From contig JARKQO010000342.1 of NCBI GenBank assembly GCA_029974855.1, positions 1-15,410 of the forward strand: a stretch of 15,410 nt of DNA. Direction: 5' to 3'. This document shows positions 5,750-12,702 of this stretch, one piece after another. Numbering within the stretch: the first letter of the stretch is position 1; each line of letters starts with the position of its first letter. The notes under the pieces are model-generated. The model had not been told where the DNA came from and ran no database searches. It saw nothing but the letters and a program-made list of their open reading frames with translations. Source of the DNA: Eubacteriales bacterium. Its GTDB lineage: Bacteria; Bacillota_A; Clostridia; Christensenellales; Aristaeellaceae. The translations under genes and the position numbers were made by a program.

Positions 5750-6285
5750 TGGAAAAGCAGTTTTTGATCGCGGGCTTCGGGGGCCAGGGGGTGCTGCTCA
5801 TCGGCACCCTCATCGCCAAGGCCGCCATGGCCCAGGGCCACGAGGTGAGCTGGATGCCCAGCTACGGCCCCGAGATGCGGGGCGGCGAGGCCAACTGCGC
5901 CGTGGTGGTCAGCGACGAACCCATCGGCAGCCCCTTGGTGAACGAGCCCCCCATTTTGGTGGCCATGAACAAGCCCAGCCTGGTGAAGTTCATGCCCGCC
6001 ATGGCCCCGGGGGGGATGCTGCTGTACAACGCCTCCTTGATCGACGGGGTCCAGCTGCGGCAGGACATCACCGCCATTCCCGTGCCCTGCAACGAGCTTG
6101 CGGAGAAGCTGCAAAACAGCCGGGTCGCCAACATGGTGATGCTGGGGGCCATCCAGGAAGCCACCCAGGTGGTGGACCGGGAGCATTTGACGGACACCCT
6201 CAAGGATTGGCTGGGGGAGGAAAAGGCCGGGATGCTGGAGATCAACGAGAAGGCCATCCAGGCCGGCAGAGAACTGGTGAAGTAA
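5749..6285 (+). CDS. korC: 2-oxoacid:ferredoxin oxidoreductase gamma subunit
   Basis: 178 residues, typical for the gamma (POR) domain, with GFGGQGVLLIGTLIAKAA at 9-26, SYGPEMRGGEANCAVVVSD and the NKPSL segment. In the holoenzyme this domain binds CoA and helps close the active site. It is last in korDABC, starts in the TGATG overlap with korB, and is followed after 12 bases by a strong terminator stem. Nothing is missing or unusual. Confidence 0.95.
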   Translation: MEKQFLIAGFGGQGVLLIGTLIAKAAMAQGHEVSWMPSYGPEMRGGEANCAVVVSDEPIGSPLVNEPPILVAMNKPSLVKFMPAMAPGGMLLYNASLIDGVQLRQDITAIPVPCNELAEKLQNSRVANMVMLGAIQEATQVVDREHLTDTLKDWLGEEKAGMLEINEKAIQAGRELVK

Positions 6286-6297
6286 AGCAAGAGAGCG

Positions 6298-6333
6298 CCG
6301 CCGCCCCGGTGAAAGCCGGGGCGGCGGTATTTT
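6298..6333 (+). terminator. Strong intrinsic terminator of the kor operon
   Basis: CCGCCGCCCCGG (6298-6309), loop TGAAAG, CCGGGGCGGCGG (6316-6327): a perfect 12-bp GC stem followed by TATTTT. It begins 12 bases after korC. Confidence 0.95.
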
Positions 6334-6377
6334 AGGATCAGACAGCACAGATGGATGCCTCGCATTCAAACAACGCT

Positions 6378-6392
6378 CAGGGCTCCGCCCTG
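6378..6392. repeat. Small GC-rich hairpin (CAGGGC-TCC-GCCCTG)
   Basis: A perfect 6-bp stem with a TCC loop in the 134-base gap between the kor terminator and the next promoter. GGGCTCCGCCC-type hairpins are often dispersed intergenic elements in clostridial genomes. Whether this one is repeated cannot be told from a single copy. Nothing else is seen in the gap. Confidence 0.35.
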
Positions 6393-6467
6393 GAACCCTC
6401 AATCCCGGGGCCGGGTCCGCCGCCGGCTGCCCTCAGCCACGGCGTCAATCCCATTTTCGCATCATTC

Positions 6468-6496
6468 TTGACAGTATCCGGTTTTCTGTGCACAAT
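6468..6496 (+). promoter_or_regulatory. Probable promoter of the secreted-protein gene
   Basis: TTGACA (6468-6473), 17-base spacer, CACAAT (6491-6496). The -35 is perfect and the -10 matches 4 of 6. The leader would be about 40 bases, ending in AGGAGG before the ATG at 6542. Confidence 0.55.
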
Positions 6497-6541
6497 GTTT
6501 TTGAATGCTATCGCTACACCAAAGAAAGAGGAGGCTTCCCC

Positions 6542-7462
6542 ATGAAAAGAAAGGTCTCGGTCTGTCTTGTTCTTCTGATTACGGCGCTCCTTCTTGTGGC
6601 AACAACTGCGCAAGGCGCAACGGCCTTCACCAAGGGAACGGTGATGACAGCGGCGGCCCCATTCGATTTCACCGCTGTCATTCCCGAAGAAATGGAGAGC
6701 TTCGGCGGCGCCCAAGCCTTTGCGTATGGGTATCAAAGCGATAGCATGCTTGTAGGGCTTACCCCCTCGCCAGAACACAGCTTCGACGCTTTTCGGGAAA
6801 ACCGCATGGGTGAAGCCTTTATAGCGGAAATAGAGCTGACAATCAACGGGTTTGCCGCACGGAAATATACGATGCCTCCGGAATCCGGTGTCATGGCGGT
6901 TTATGCCATTAAAACAAGCGACGACGCCAACATCACCGAGATCGCCTTTTATCCGAAAGATATGGCCGCGACGGCGGCAAATGAGGCAAGCGCCGACAAG
7001 ATTCTCAGCAGCGTGCGCAGCCGCAGCCAAACCTTTGCGACGGAAAGTGCCGGAAATAACTGGTCGATCATGTTCAACCACAATGATATCGGACTTTCCA
7101 CAGTCCTGCCAACCAGTTTTGTAAAAGCCGCCTATCCCCAATACGAAGACACTATTGTGGAATATCGGAACGACTACGTCCTGCTGCTCCTTTTTGGCTA
7201 TGAGGCAACCATGGATCAGTATATCGAAGAATACGATATGAATTCAGAAGAGTTTTATGTCAGCGATACCGTCGTAAACGGCGTGAAGGTTCATATCTTT
7301 GAACCCAAGAGCGCACAGGTCAGCACCGACATTGCCTATGTGGTTGCCGAAGGCCAGGACGGATCGCTGCTTGAATTCATTTTCGGCGCTACGGACCTGT
7401 CCGAGGTGGAGGAAAATTGGATGTATATCAATCAGATTATCGCGAACATCGCCGCCTTTTAA
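6542..7462 (+). CDS. Secreted protein of unknown function with two similar domains
   Basis: 306 residues and not recognised. Residues 1-25 are a signal peptide (MKRKVSV, a hydrophobic core, then TTAQGA) with no lipobox Cys, so the product is probably released or cell-wall associated. The rest appears to be two copies of one domain, about 40-160 and 175-304. SMLVGLTPSPEHSFDAFREN (69-88) matches in layout YVLLLLFGYEATMDQYIEEY (212-231). INGFAARKYTMPP (101-113) matches VNGVKVHIFEPKS (245-257). A strand-rich stretch and a helix (DKILSSVR, INQIIANI) follow in each. No catalytic motif is seen. I chose ATG 6542 because AGGAGG lies 7 bases upstream and the signal peptide begins there; a frame-consistent ATG at 6488 lies inside the promoter -10. 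It has its own promoter. The gene appears less GC-rich than the kor operon. The fold resembles lipoprotein-like substrate-free beta/alpha domains, but this is only an impression. Confidence 0.85.
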   Translation: MKRKVSVCLVLLITALLLVATTAQGATAFTKGTVMTAAAPFDFTAVIPEEMESFGGAQAFAYGYQSDSMLVGLTPSPEHSFDAFRENRMGEAFIAEIELTINGFAARKYTMPPESGVMAVYAIKTSDDANITEIAFYPKDMAATAANEASADKILSSVRSRSQTFATESAGNNWSIMFNHNDIGLSTVLPTSFVKAAYPQYEDTIVEYRNDYVLLLLFGYEATMDQYIEEYDMNSEEFYVSDTVVNGVKVHIFEPKSAQVSTDIAYVVAEGQDGSLLEFIFGATDLSEVEENWMYINQIIANIAAF

Positions 7463-7498
7463 CGGTTTTCTGAGGCTTGGGGCAGCCTGTGGCAGCAA

Positions 7499-7533
7499 CG
7501 CATGGAACGGAACAGCTTTTGCCGTTCCATGCG
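7499..7533 (+). terminator. Intergenic hairpin after the secreted-protein gene
   Basis: CGCATGGAACGG (7499-7510) and CCGTTCCATGCG (7522-7533) form a perfect 12-bp stem with an 11-base loop. No U run follows, so it may be a weak terminator or an mRNA-stabilising element. It stands 40 bases before the next gene, leaving operon structure open. Confidence 0.5.
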
Positions 7534-7572
7534 GCGGCTTGCTCCTGAGAGGGGGGCGCGGAGGTGGAGCCT

Positions 7573-8265
7573 ATGAATCTGTCATGCGTGGATTTCATAC
7601 AGCAAATGAAAGACCGGGGCGCCGATTTGGTGGGCATCGGCAATTTATCGGGCTTGCATGAGCTACACGTGGGAATATCCGTGGCGGTTGCCATTCCGCC
7701 AGACGTCATACGCTCGATCCATCATGGCCCAACCATGGAATACTACGACGCCTACCACCGGATCAACGCGCGTTTGAACGATATCGTATCATTCGGGGAA
7801 AAATACCTGGTGGACAGAGGGTATAAAGCATACGCGCAAACTACGGAGGCTGTAAAGGAATATGGGCATTACAGAACGGCCCTTCCCCATAAAACCGTGG
7901 CGACCCGCGCGGGGCTGGGATGGATTGGGAAATGCGCGTTGCTGGTTACCGAAAATTTTGGCTCCGCCATTCGCATATCCTCCCTTTTGACCAACGCGGA
8001 TTTGCCGTGTGGGGAGCCGGTGGATGCTTCGCGCTGCGGAGATTGTGAGAACTGCAAAAGGAGCTGTCCCGGACATGCGATTACGGGGGAGTTGTGGCAT
8101 ATCAATGTGGACAGGGATCGTCTTTTCGACCCCGATCAATGCCGAAAAGCGGCAAGAGACTTGGCGGCCAAAAAGCTTAACAAGGAAATAACCCTGTGTG
8201 GAAAATGCATTGAGGTCTGCCCCTATACGCAACGGTATCTGTCCACATCCGAAAGCGCGGTATAG
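7573..8265 (+). CDS. QueG-like double [4Fe-4S] cluster protein
   Basis: 230 residues, resembling the core of epoxyqueuosine reductase. It has RAGLGWIGKCALL (112-124) of the cobalamin-side domain and a C-terminal 2[4Fe-4S] module: Cys155/158/161/165 with CP, Cys190, and Cys209/212/216 with CPYTQ. True QueG is about 310-380 residues and has a catalytic Asp before the AGLGW motif (DSAP-type). Here the segment reads HYRTALPHKTVATRAG with no Asp, and the C-terminal HEAT-like region is missing. It is therefore probably one of the short anaerobe paralogues, a cytosolic redox protein of unknown substrate, possibly binding a corrinoid. The ATG at 7573 has GGAGG 8 bases upstream; a GTG at 7564 falls inside that site. 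It converges on the GH43 gene with a 17-base gap and no terminator I can see. Confidence 0.82.
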   Translation: MNLSCVDFIQQMKDRGADLVGIGNLSGLHELHVGISVAVAIPPDVIRSIHHGPTMEYYDAYHRINARLNDIVSFGEKYLVDRGYKAYAQTTEAVKEYGHYRTALPHKTVATRAGLGWIGKCALLVTENFGSAIRISSLLTNADLPCGEPVDASRCGDCENCKRSCPGHAITGELWHINVDRDRLFDPDQCRKAARDLAAKKLNKEITLCGKCIEVCPYTQRYLSTSESAV

Positions 8266-8282
8266 GTGTTTTCCGCGCCGCC

Positions 8283-9215
8283 CTACTCCTGAAACAAGGG
8301 CCACCCCTGATGATCATAGCGCAGGGTCCGCACATAGGTATGCCGGTTCGGATCCGACAGGGCCGTGCCATGAAAACCCGGATAAGGCCTTGCGTGGAAT
8401 ACCAGCACATCGCGCCCTTCCTCGTCCACGGTGAAGCTGTTGTGGCCGGGGCCGTACAGTCCCCGCGCCTCATCCGTTACCATCACAGGCGCCGGGGACT
8501 TATGCCAGCAGGAAGCGTCCAGCGGGTCCTGGTCCTGACGGATGGACAGCAAGCCCATGCTATACCGCTGGTCCGTGGCGCTGCCCGAATAGGTCAGAAA
8601 CAGCATGCCGTTGTGCCGCAGCACAGCGGGGCCTTCGTTTACCAAAAAGCCCTGGCACTCCCAGTCAAATTCCGGCTTGCTCAGCAGCACGGCAGGCAGC
8701 TTCAGCGTCCATGGGTTTTCCATTTCGGCAATGTACAGGTTGCTGTTTCCGGGGATGGAGGCGTCCCGCTGGGCCCACACATAATAGCGCTTCCCCCCAT
8801 GGGAAAAAGCAGTGCCGTCCAGCGAGAAGGATTCCCAGCCGGTCTCCATGCGCCCTTTTTCGAGAAACACGCCTTCCAGAGGGTTGGGGGCCGCATTCTC
8901 CAGCACATACATGCGGTGGTCATAGCAGCCCGCCCCGTCGGCGTCGGCTTCCGCAGCGGCAAAATAAACGTACCATTTGCCGTCCCAAAAATGAATTTCC
9001 GGCGCCCAGATGTTTTTGCTCATGGGGCCTGTTTCGTGACAGCGCCAAACTACCTTGGCGGCCGCGCCCCGCAGCCCCGGGATGGTTTTGGCGCGCCGGA
9101 GCTCAATGAGGTCAAAAGCGGGCACGGAGGCGGTAAAATAATAATATCCGTCGGTATGCTGATAGATAAACGGATCGGCCCGTTGCGGGATCAAAGGTTC
9201 CTGTGCGTACGGCAC
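8283..9215 (-). CDS. Glycoside hydrolase family 43, probable arabinanase/arabinofuranosidase
   Basis: 310 residues forming a single five-bladed beta-propeller with no signal peptide, so it acts in the cytoplasm on imported oligosaccharides. Catalytic triad candidates: Asp14 in QRADPFI (general base), Asp133 in FSLDGTAF (pKa modulator) and Glu194 in LVNEGPAV (general acid). His258 in YGPGHNSF is the conserved propeller-centre residue. This layout fits GH43 exo-alpha-1,5-arabinofuranosidase-like enzymes, though xylosidase activity cannot be excluded. It is the last gene of the ABC-transporter operon. The start is ambiguous: GTG at 9224 overlaps the permease stop (GTGA), but GTG at 9215 has AAGGGGTGA well spaced upstream and I prefer it. 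Context with GH51 points to arabinan or arabinoxylan side chains. Confidence 0.9.
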   Translation of the reverse strand: MPYAQEPLIPQRADPFIYQHTDGYYYFTASVPAFDLIELRRAKTIPGLRGAAAKVVWRCHETGPMSKNIWAPEIHFWDGKWYVYFAAAEADADGAGCYDHRMYVLENAAPNPLEGVFLEKGRMETGWESFSLDGTAFSHGGKRYYVWAQRDASIPGNSNLYIAEMENPWTLKLPAVLLSKPEFDWECQGFLVNEGPAVLRHNGMLFLTYSGSATDQRYSMGLLSIRQDQDPLDASCWHKSPAPVMVTDEARGLYGPGHNSFTVDEEGRDVLVFHARPYPGFHGTALSDPNRHTYVRTLRYDHQGWPLFQE

Positions 9216-9220
9216 ACTTC

Positions 9221-10069
9221 TCACCCCTTGATGCTGCCGGCTGTCATGCCGGCGATGAAGGATTTTTGATTCAGCAGAAAAATGACCATGATGGGAAGCA
9301 CGCTCATCACCGCGCCCGATAGCAGGAGATCGTAATTGTTGCCATAGGGGGTCAGCAGCGATTGCAGGCCTATGGGAAGGGTTTGCATCTCCGTGGTCCG
9401 CAGCACGATCATCGGCCAGACCATGGCGTTCCAGCTGCCCATGGCCAGCAGAATGGTCATGGCGCCAAAGGCGGGCAGCATCAACGGCACCATGATTCTG
9501 AAGTAGATGCCGTATTCCGTGCAGCCGTCAATCCGCGCCGCTTCCATCAGCTCCGTGGGAAGCCCCGAGGTATACTGTCGGAAGAAGAAAATCCCCGTGG
9601 CCGAGACCAAAAACGGCAACGCCACGCCCCAGTAGGTATTGATGAGCTTGTAGGTGTCAATTTGCTTATACAATGGGAAAATGAGGATTTCAGTGGGAAT
9701 CATCATCACCAGCAGCACCAACACAAACAGCAGGTTGCGCCCCTTGAAGGAGTATTTGCTCAGGGCGTACCCCACCATGGAGGAAAAGAACAGCCCCCCG
9801 CCTACCTGGACCAACAGGATCGTGGCGCTGTTCAGGTACCATTTCAGGTACATACCCTCCCGTTCGGTCACCAGCAGGCCGTAGTTCACCAGGCTATAGT
9901 TTTGGAAATCAAATTTGAATTGCAGCCCGTTGCGCACCATCTCCTGCCCAGGCTTGAAGGACGAGAGCAGCAGGAAAAAGAAGGGCATCAGCGCAAGAAC
10001 CGCCAGGACCGCCATCAGCAGCGTGCAGCATAGGGCCGAAAACCTCTTTTGTACTGTCATAGACCGCAT
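9221..10069 (-). CDS. Carbohydrate ABC transporter permease, MalG/UgpE type
   Basis: 282 residues with six predicted membrane segments. The first is near residues 12-32 (CTLLMAVLAVLALMPFFFLL). The EAA loop reads EAARIDGCTEYGIYFRIMVP, the cytoplasmic contact for the ATPase. This is the second inner-membrane subunit of a CUT1-type sugar importer, pairing with the permease encoded just upstream. The ATG at 10069 overlaps the upstream stop by one base (TGATG) and has AAGGGGG 7 bases before it. No ATPase gene is in the operon, common in Firmicutes where one MsmK/MsmX-type ATPase serves many importers. Confidence 0.95.
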   Translation of the reverse strand: MRSMTVQKRFSALCCTLLMAVLAVLALMPFFFLLLSSFKPGQEMVRNGLQFKFDFQNYSLVNYGLLVTEREGMYLKWYLNSATILLVQVGGGLFFSSMVGYALSKYSFKGRNLLFVLVLLVMMIPTEILIFPLYKQIDTYKLINTYWGVALPFLVSATGIFFFRQYTSGLPTELMEAARIDGCTEYGIYFRIMVPLMLPAFGAMTILLAMGSWNAMVWPMIVLRTTEMQTLPIGLQSLLTPYGNNYDLLLSGAVMSVLPIMVIFLLNQKSFIAGMTAGSIKG

Positions 10070-10989
10070 CAGGAAGCCCCCTTCTTGAAGGAGCCGGTCA
10101 GAGCCAGCTGAATGATGTTGATCACCAGCACAATGCCCAGCAGCACGATGCCCGCCGCGCTTGCCAGCCCAAAGTTGTTGCGGTTAAAGCCCTGGCTGTA
10201 AATATAGCCCACAATGGTGGCGCCGATGTCCCCGGGGGTCCGGGCGCTGTTAAACAAAGTGTAGCTCTCGGCAAACATGGAAAACCCGCCATAGATGCTG
10301 ATGGTCAGCACATAGATGATGGTGGGCCTTACCGATGGGATGGTGATATGGAAAAACTGCTGGGTGGCGCTGGCGCCGTCAATCCTGCCGGATTCATACA
10401 GCTCTCCGGGTATGTTTTGCAGGGCGGAAAAATAGTAGATGATGTTCACGCCCATCCACTTCCAGCAGCAGAAGATCACAAACACGATCATGGTGGTATG
10501 CTGCTGGCCCAGCCAGTTTTGGGCGGACAGGCCCGCCCAGCGCAAAATGGCGTTGAAAACCGCGTTTTCGTTGGCGGAAAACGCATACCGGAAAAACAGG
10601 CCCGCCATGACCACCGAGGTAAGCGCGGGGATGAACAGCGCCGACTTGATGGCATTGGCCCGCTTCACCGCGCCGGAATTGAGCATCGCGGCCAGCACCA
10701 GCGGCACGGGAATCAAAATCAGGCAGGTCCAGAAGGTGTACTGGGCGCTGATGGTAACGGCTTTGATGAAATAGTCGTTATGGAGCATTCCATAATTGGC
10801 GAAGCCGGAAAACTGGGGCGGCGCAAAGCCCTTCACCGTGTACAGGCTCATGTTGACGGTGCTGAAAATGGGGTACAGGAAAAAGATCAAAAAGAAAATG
10901 ACGAAGGGGAGCACAAAAACATAGGGGACCACCTTGGGCGAATGGAGCGTTTGCAAAGGGGACCGCTTTTTCAGGGGCAATGGGACCAT
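10069..10989 (-). CDS. Carbohydrate ABC transporter permease, MalF/UgpA type
   Basis: 306 residues with six predicted membrane segments. The first follows the basic stretch LKKRSPLQTLHSPK and reads VVPYVFVLPFVIFFLIFFLY. The EAA-like loop is ELYESGRIDGASATQQFFHI. It forms the translocation pore of a CUT1-type oligosaccharide importer with the next gene. I chose ATG at 10989 (MVPLPLKKR) because GGGAGG lies about 9 bases upstream; an upstream ATG at 11070 adds 27 residues that look unlike any family N-terminus. It lies after an attenuating terminator (11078-11110), so it should be expressed less than the binding protein. Confidence 0.94.
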   Translation of the reverse strand: MVPLPLKKRSPLQTLHSPKVVPYVFVLPFVIFFLIFFLYPIFSTVNMSLYTVKGFAPPQFSGFANYGMLHNDYFIKAVTISAQYTFWTCLILIPVPLVLAAMLNSGAVKRANAIKSALFIPALTSVVMAGLFFRYAFSANENAVFNAILRWAGLSAQNWLGQQHTTMIVFVIFCCWKWMGVNIIYYFSALQNIPGELYESGRIDGASATQQFFHITIPSVRPTIIYVLTISIYGGFSMFAESYTLFNSARTPGDIGATIVGYIYSQGFNRNNFGLASAAGIVLLGIVLVINIIQLALTGSFKKGAS

Positions 10990-11077
10990 GGAGCATTCCT
11001 CCCGAAGTAAACGTGCTGCTTTTGGGCCAAAGCAAACAGTGGATAGGGCGTTCGGAGGCGTTCCCGGCATCAGCCGT

Positions 11078-11110
11078 AAAAAAAGGGAGGGGGGAGGTTT
11101 CCCTCCCCCC
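11078..11110 (-). terminator. Terminator between binding protein and permeases (partial read-through)
   Basis: On the minus strand GGGGGGAGG (11110-11102), loop GAAA, CCTCCCCCC (11097-11089), then TCCC and seven T (11084-11078). It starts 14 bases after the binding-protein stop. Because the permeases have no other evident promoter, it probably sets the usual excess of binding protein over permease. Confidence 0.85.
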
Positions 11111-11123
11111 CGCGCAGGGCCCT

Positions 11124-12422
11124 CTATTCCTGCATGGAGCGGAGCTGGTCCGCCGCGTTCTTCAGGGATTCCTCGGGGGTCTTGCTCTTTTCCGACAGAA
11201 CCTCAAACATCACGGTTTTTTGCACCAGCGTCAAGGCTTCGGGGTACAGCGGATTGGAGGTGGACAAAGAGGTGATGGAGGCGGCGGTGGCGTCCATGAC
11301 GGCATATACGTCGTTGCCGAAGTAGTCGGTGAAGGCGTTGGGCTTGGTCATTTCCGGATCGTCATAGATATCCGTGCGAATGGGGTCAAAGCCCAGCTGC
11401 GTCCATGTGCGGATGGCGCCTTCGCGGGAAATCTTGGCGAAATACAGGAATTCCTTCACGAAGTCCACATTCTGGCACTGGTTGGTGATGGAGGTGCCAG
11501 TGCCGCCCAAGCCGGCGGAGTTTCCGCCATCCTCGGTCCAAACGGGCATGGTGGTAACGGCCATTTTGCCGTTCAGGTCAGGCATGTAGTCGGTAAAGCG
11601 GTTGAGGTACCACAGCGGCATGGCGATGCAGGCCACGTTTCCGGCGTTCATGTAGGCATACCACTCCTCGGAATGGCAGAAGCCGCCGGGCATCTCCACA
11701 AAGTATCCGTCCTTGATGCCGTCCAGCAGCCATTGCAGGGTTTTCACGTTGACTTCATTGTCCAGGATCACCTCGCCGGTTTCCTTGTCAAAGAAATCGC
11801 TGCCCTGCTGGGTAATGAGGGGATAATAGGTCCAGTGCTCGGTGGTTTCGGCGGCCATCATGTATTTTCCTGTTTTTTCCTTGACGACCTTGCCGGCTTC
11901 CGCGAAATCGGCCCAGGTTTTCACATCCGCCATGTTCACGCCGGCCTCCGCCAGAATGTCCTTATTGTACATCATGGCGGCGGCGCCAACGTGATAGTCT
12001 ACGCCGTAGTAGTTGCCATAATTCTCATAGTTGTCGAAGCGGCCCATGATCAGCACTTCTTTGTCCGGCTCAACGATGCTGTTGAGGGGAACCAGGGGGA
12101 TGTATTGCTCTTCGCCGGTGATGAAGTTGGCATACATCGAAATCTCGATGTCCACCAGATCCGGTGCGCCGGTGCCGGTTTGCAGGGAGATCAGCAGGTT
12201 GTTGTGCAAATCGTCATAGCCCAGGGTTTCGGCTTTCAGCTCGATGGGGCGGTCCGGGTTGGCTTCGTTCCAGCGGATGGCGGCATCCTCCATGAATTTC
12301 ACGTGGGCCGCCTGGAAGCTCCAAAACGTAACGGTGGTAGGGGCGGCGCCAGCCAAGGCGGGCAAGGAGAGTACACCAAGAAGCAGGGTTGCGGCCAGCA
12401 ATGCGGCAAGCGTTTTCTTCAT
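11124..12422 (-). CDS. Extracellular sugar-binding protein of an ABC importer (family 1)
   Basis: 432 residues. A signal peptide (MKKTLAALLAATLLLGVLSL, then PALAGAAP) precedes a family-1 solute-binding fold: TVTFWSFQAAHVKFMEDAAIRWNEANPD, GAPDLVDIE, the YGVDYHVGAAAMMYNKDIL hinge region, and a G-rich segment AGLGGTGTSITNQCQN. It would capture an arabino-oligosaccharide for the two permeases downstream. Many aromatic residues (for example EHWTYYPLI, CHSEEWYAYM, MPLWYLNRF) fit sugar stacking. The usual lipobox Cys is absent: LAG is followed by Ala. Most Gram-positive binding proteins are lipoproteins, so anchoring here must differ. AAGGAGG precedes the ATG. It is the first gene of the operon, with the promoter at 12546-12574, divergent from the regulator. 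Confidence 0.94.
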   Translation of the reverse strand: MKKTLAALLAATLLLGVLSLPALAGAAPTTVTFWSFQAAHVKFMEDAAIRWNEANPDRPIELKAETLGYDDLHNNLLISLQTGTGAPDLVDIEISMYANFITGEEQYIPLVPLNSIVEPDKEVLIMGRFDNYENYGNYYGVDYHVGAAAMMYNKDILAEAGVNMADVKTWADFAEAGKVVKEKTGKYMMAAETTEHWTYYPLITQQGSDFFDKETGEVILDNEVNVKTLQWLLDGIKDGYFVEMPGGFCHSEEWYAYMNAGNVACIAMPLWYLNRFTDYMPDLNGKMAVTTMPVWTEDGGNSAGLGGTGTSITNQCQNVDFVKEFLYFAKISREGAIRTWTQLGFDPIRTDIYDDPEMTKPNAFTDYFGNDVYAVMDATAASITSLSTSNPLYPEALTLVQKTVMFEVLSEKSKTPEESLKNAADQLRSMQE

Positions 12423-12545
12423 AGCAATAGGTTCCTCCTTCGGTTGATTTTGGTCCGGAAGCGAAAAAGAATAACGGAACCGACCCCCCTCTCCATTTAG
12501 TTAAGCATTTCCCAAAGCAAACTAGTAAAATCTTGATTTATTTGG

Positions 12546-12574
12546 ACTATACACCTTGAACAGTTAATTGTCAA
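12546..12574 (-). promoter_or_regulatory. Promoter of the sugar-transport operon
   Basis: TTGACA (12574-12569), 17-base spacer, TATAGT (12551-12546) on the minus strand; a leader of about 115 bases follows. The spacer holds an imperfect dyad, TTGA...TCAA, overlapping the -35, a possible operator for the divergent regulator. AT-rich flanks 12575-12628 include the short dyad TTTCT-TTTT-AGAAA. Confidence 0.75.
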
Positions 12575-12628
12575 TACTTTATAGGAAAAGAATAAAAAAC
12601 ATTTCTTTTTAGAAAAGTCAAAAATAAA

Positions 12629-12657
12629 TTGCGCCCCCAGGAACAATGTGCTATACT
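12629..12657 (+). promoter_or_regulatory. Promoter of the regulator gene
   Basis: TTGCGC (12629-12634), 17-base spacer, TATACT (12652-12657) with an extended -10 (TGC before TATACT). The start is expected near 12664, which excludes the upstream ATG at 12646 as the start codon. Confidence 0.6.
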
Positions 12658-12702
12658 CACCATAGCGCACCGATTCCACCAGTCTGCGGGGAGGTATCTT
12701 CT

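Noticed and set aside
8310..9269. Plus-strand open frame of 319 codons
   Set aside because: Antisense shadow of the GH43 gene.
10980..12500. Plus-strand open frame of 506 codons
   Set aside because: Antisense shadow of the solute-binding protein; it has no ribosome site and its translation has a composition typical of shadows.
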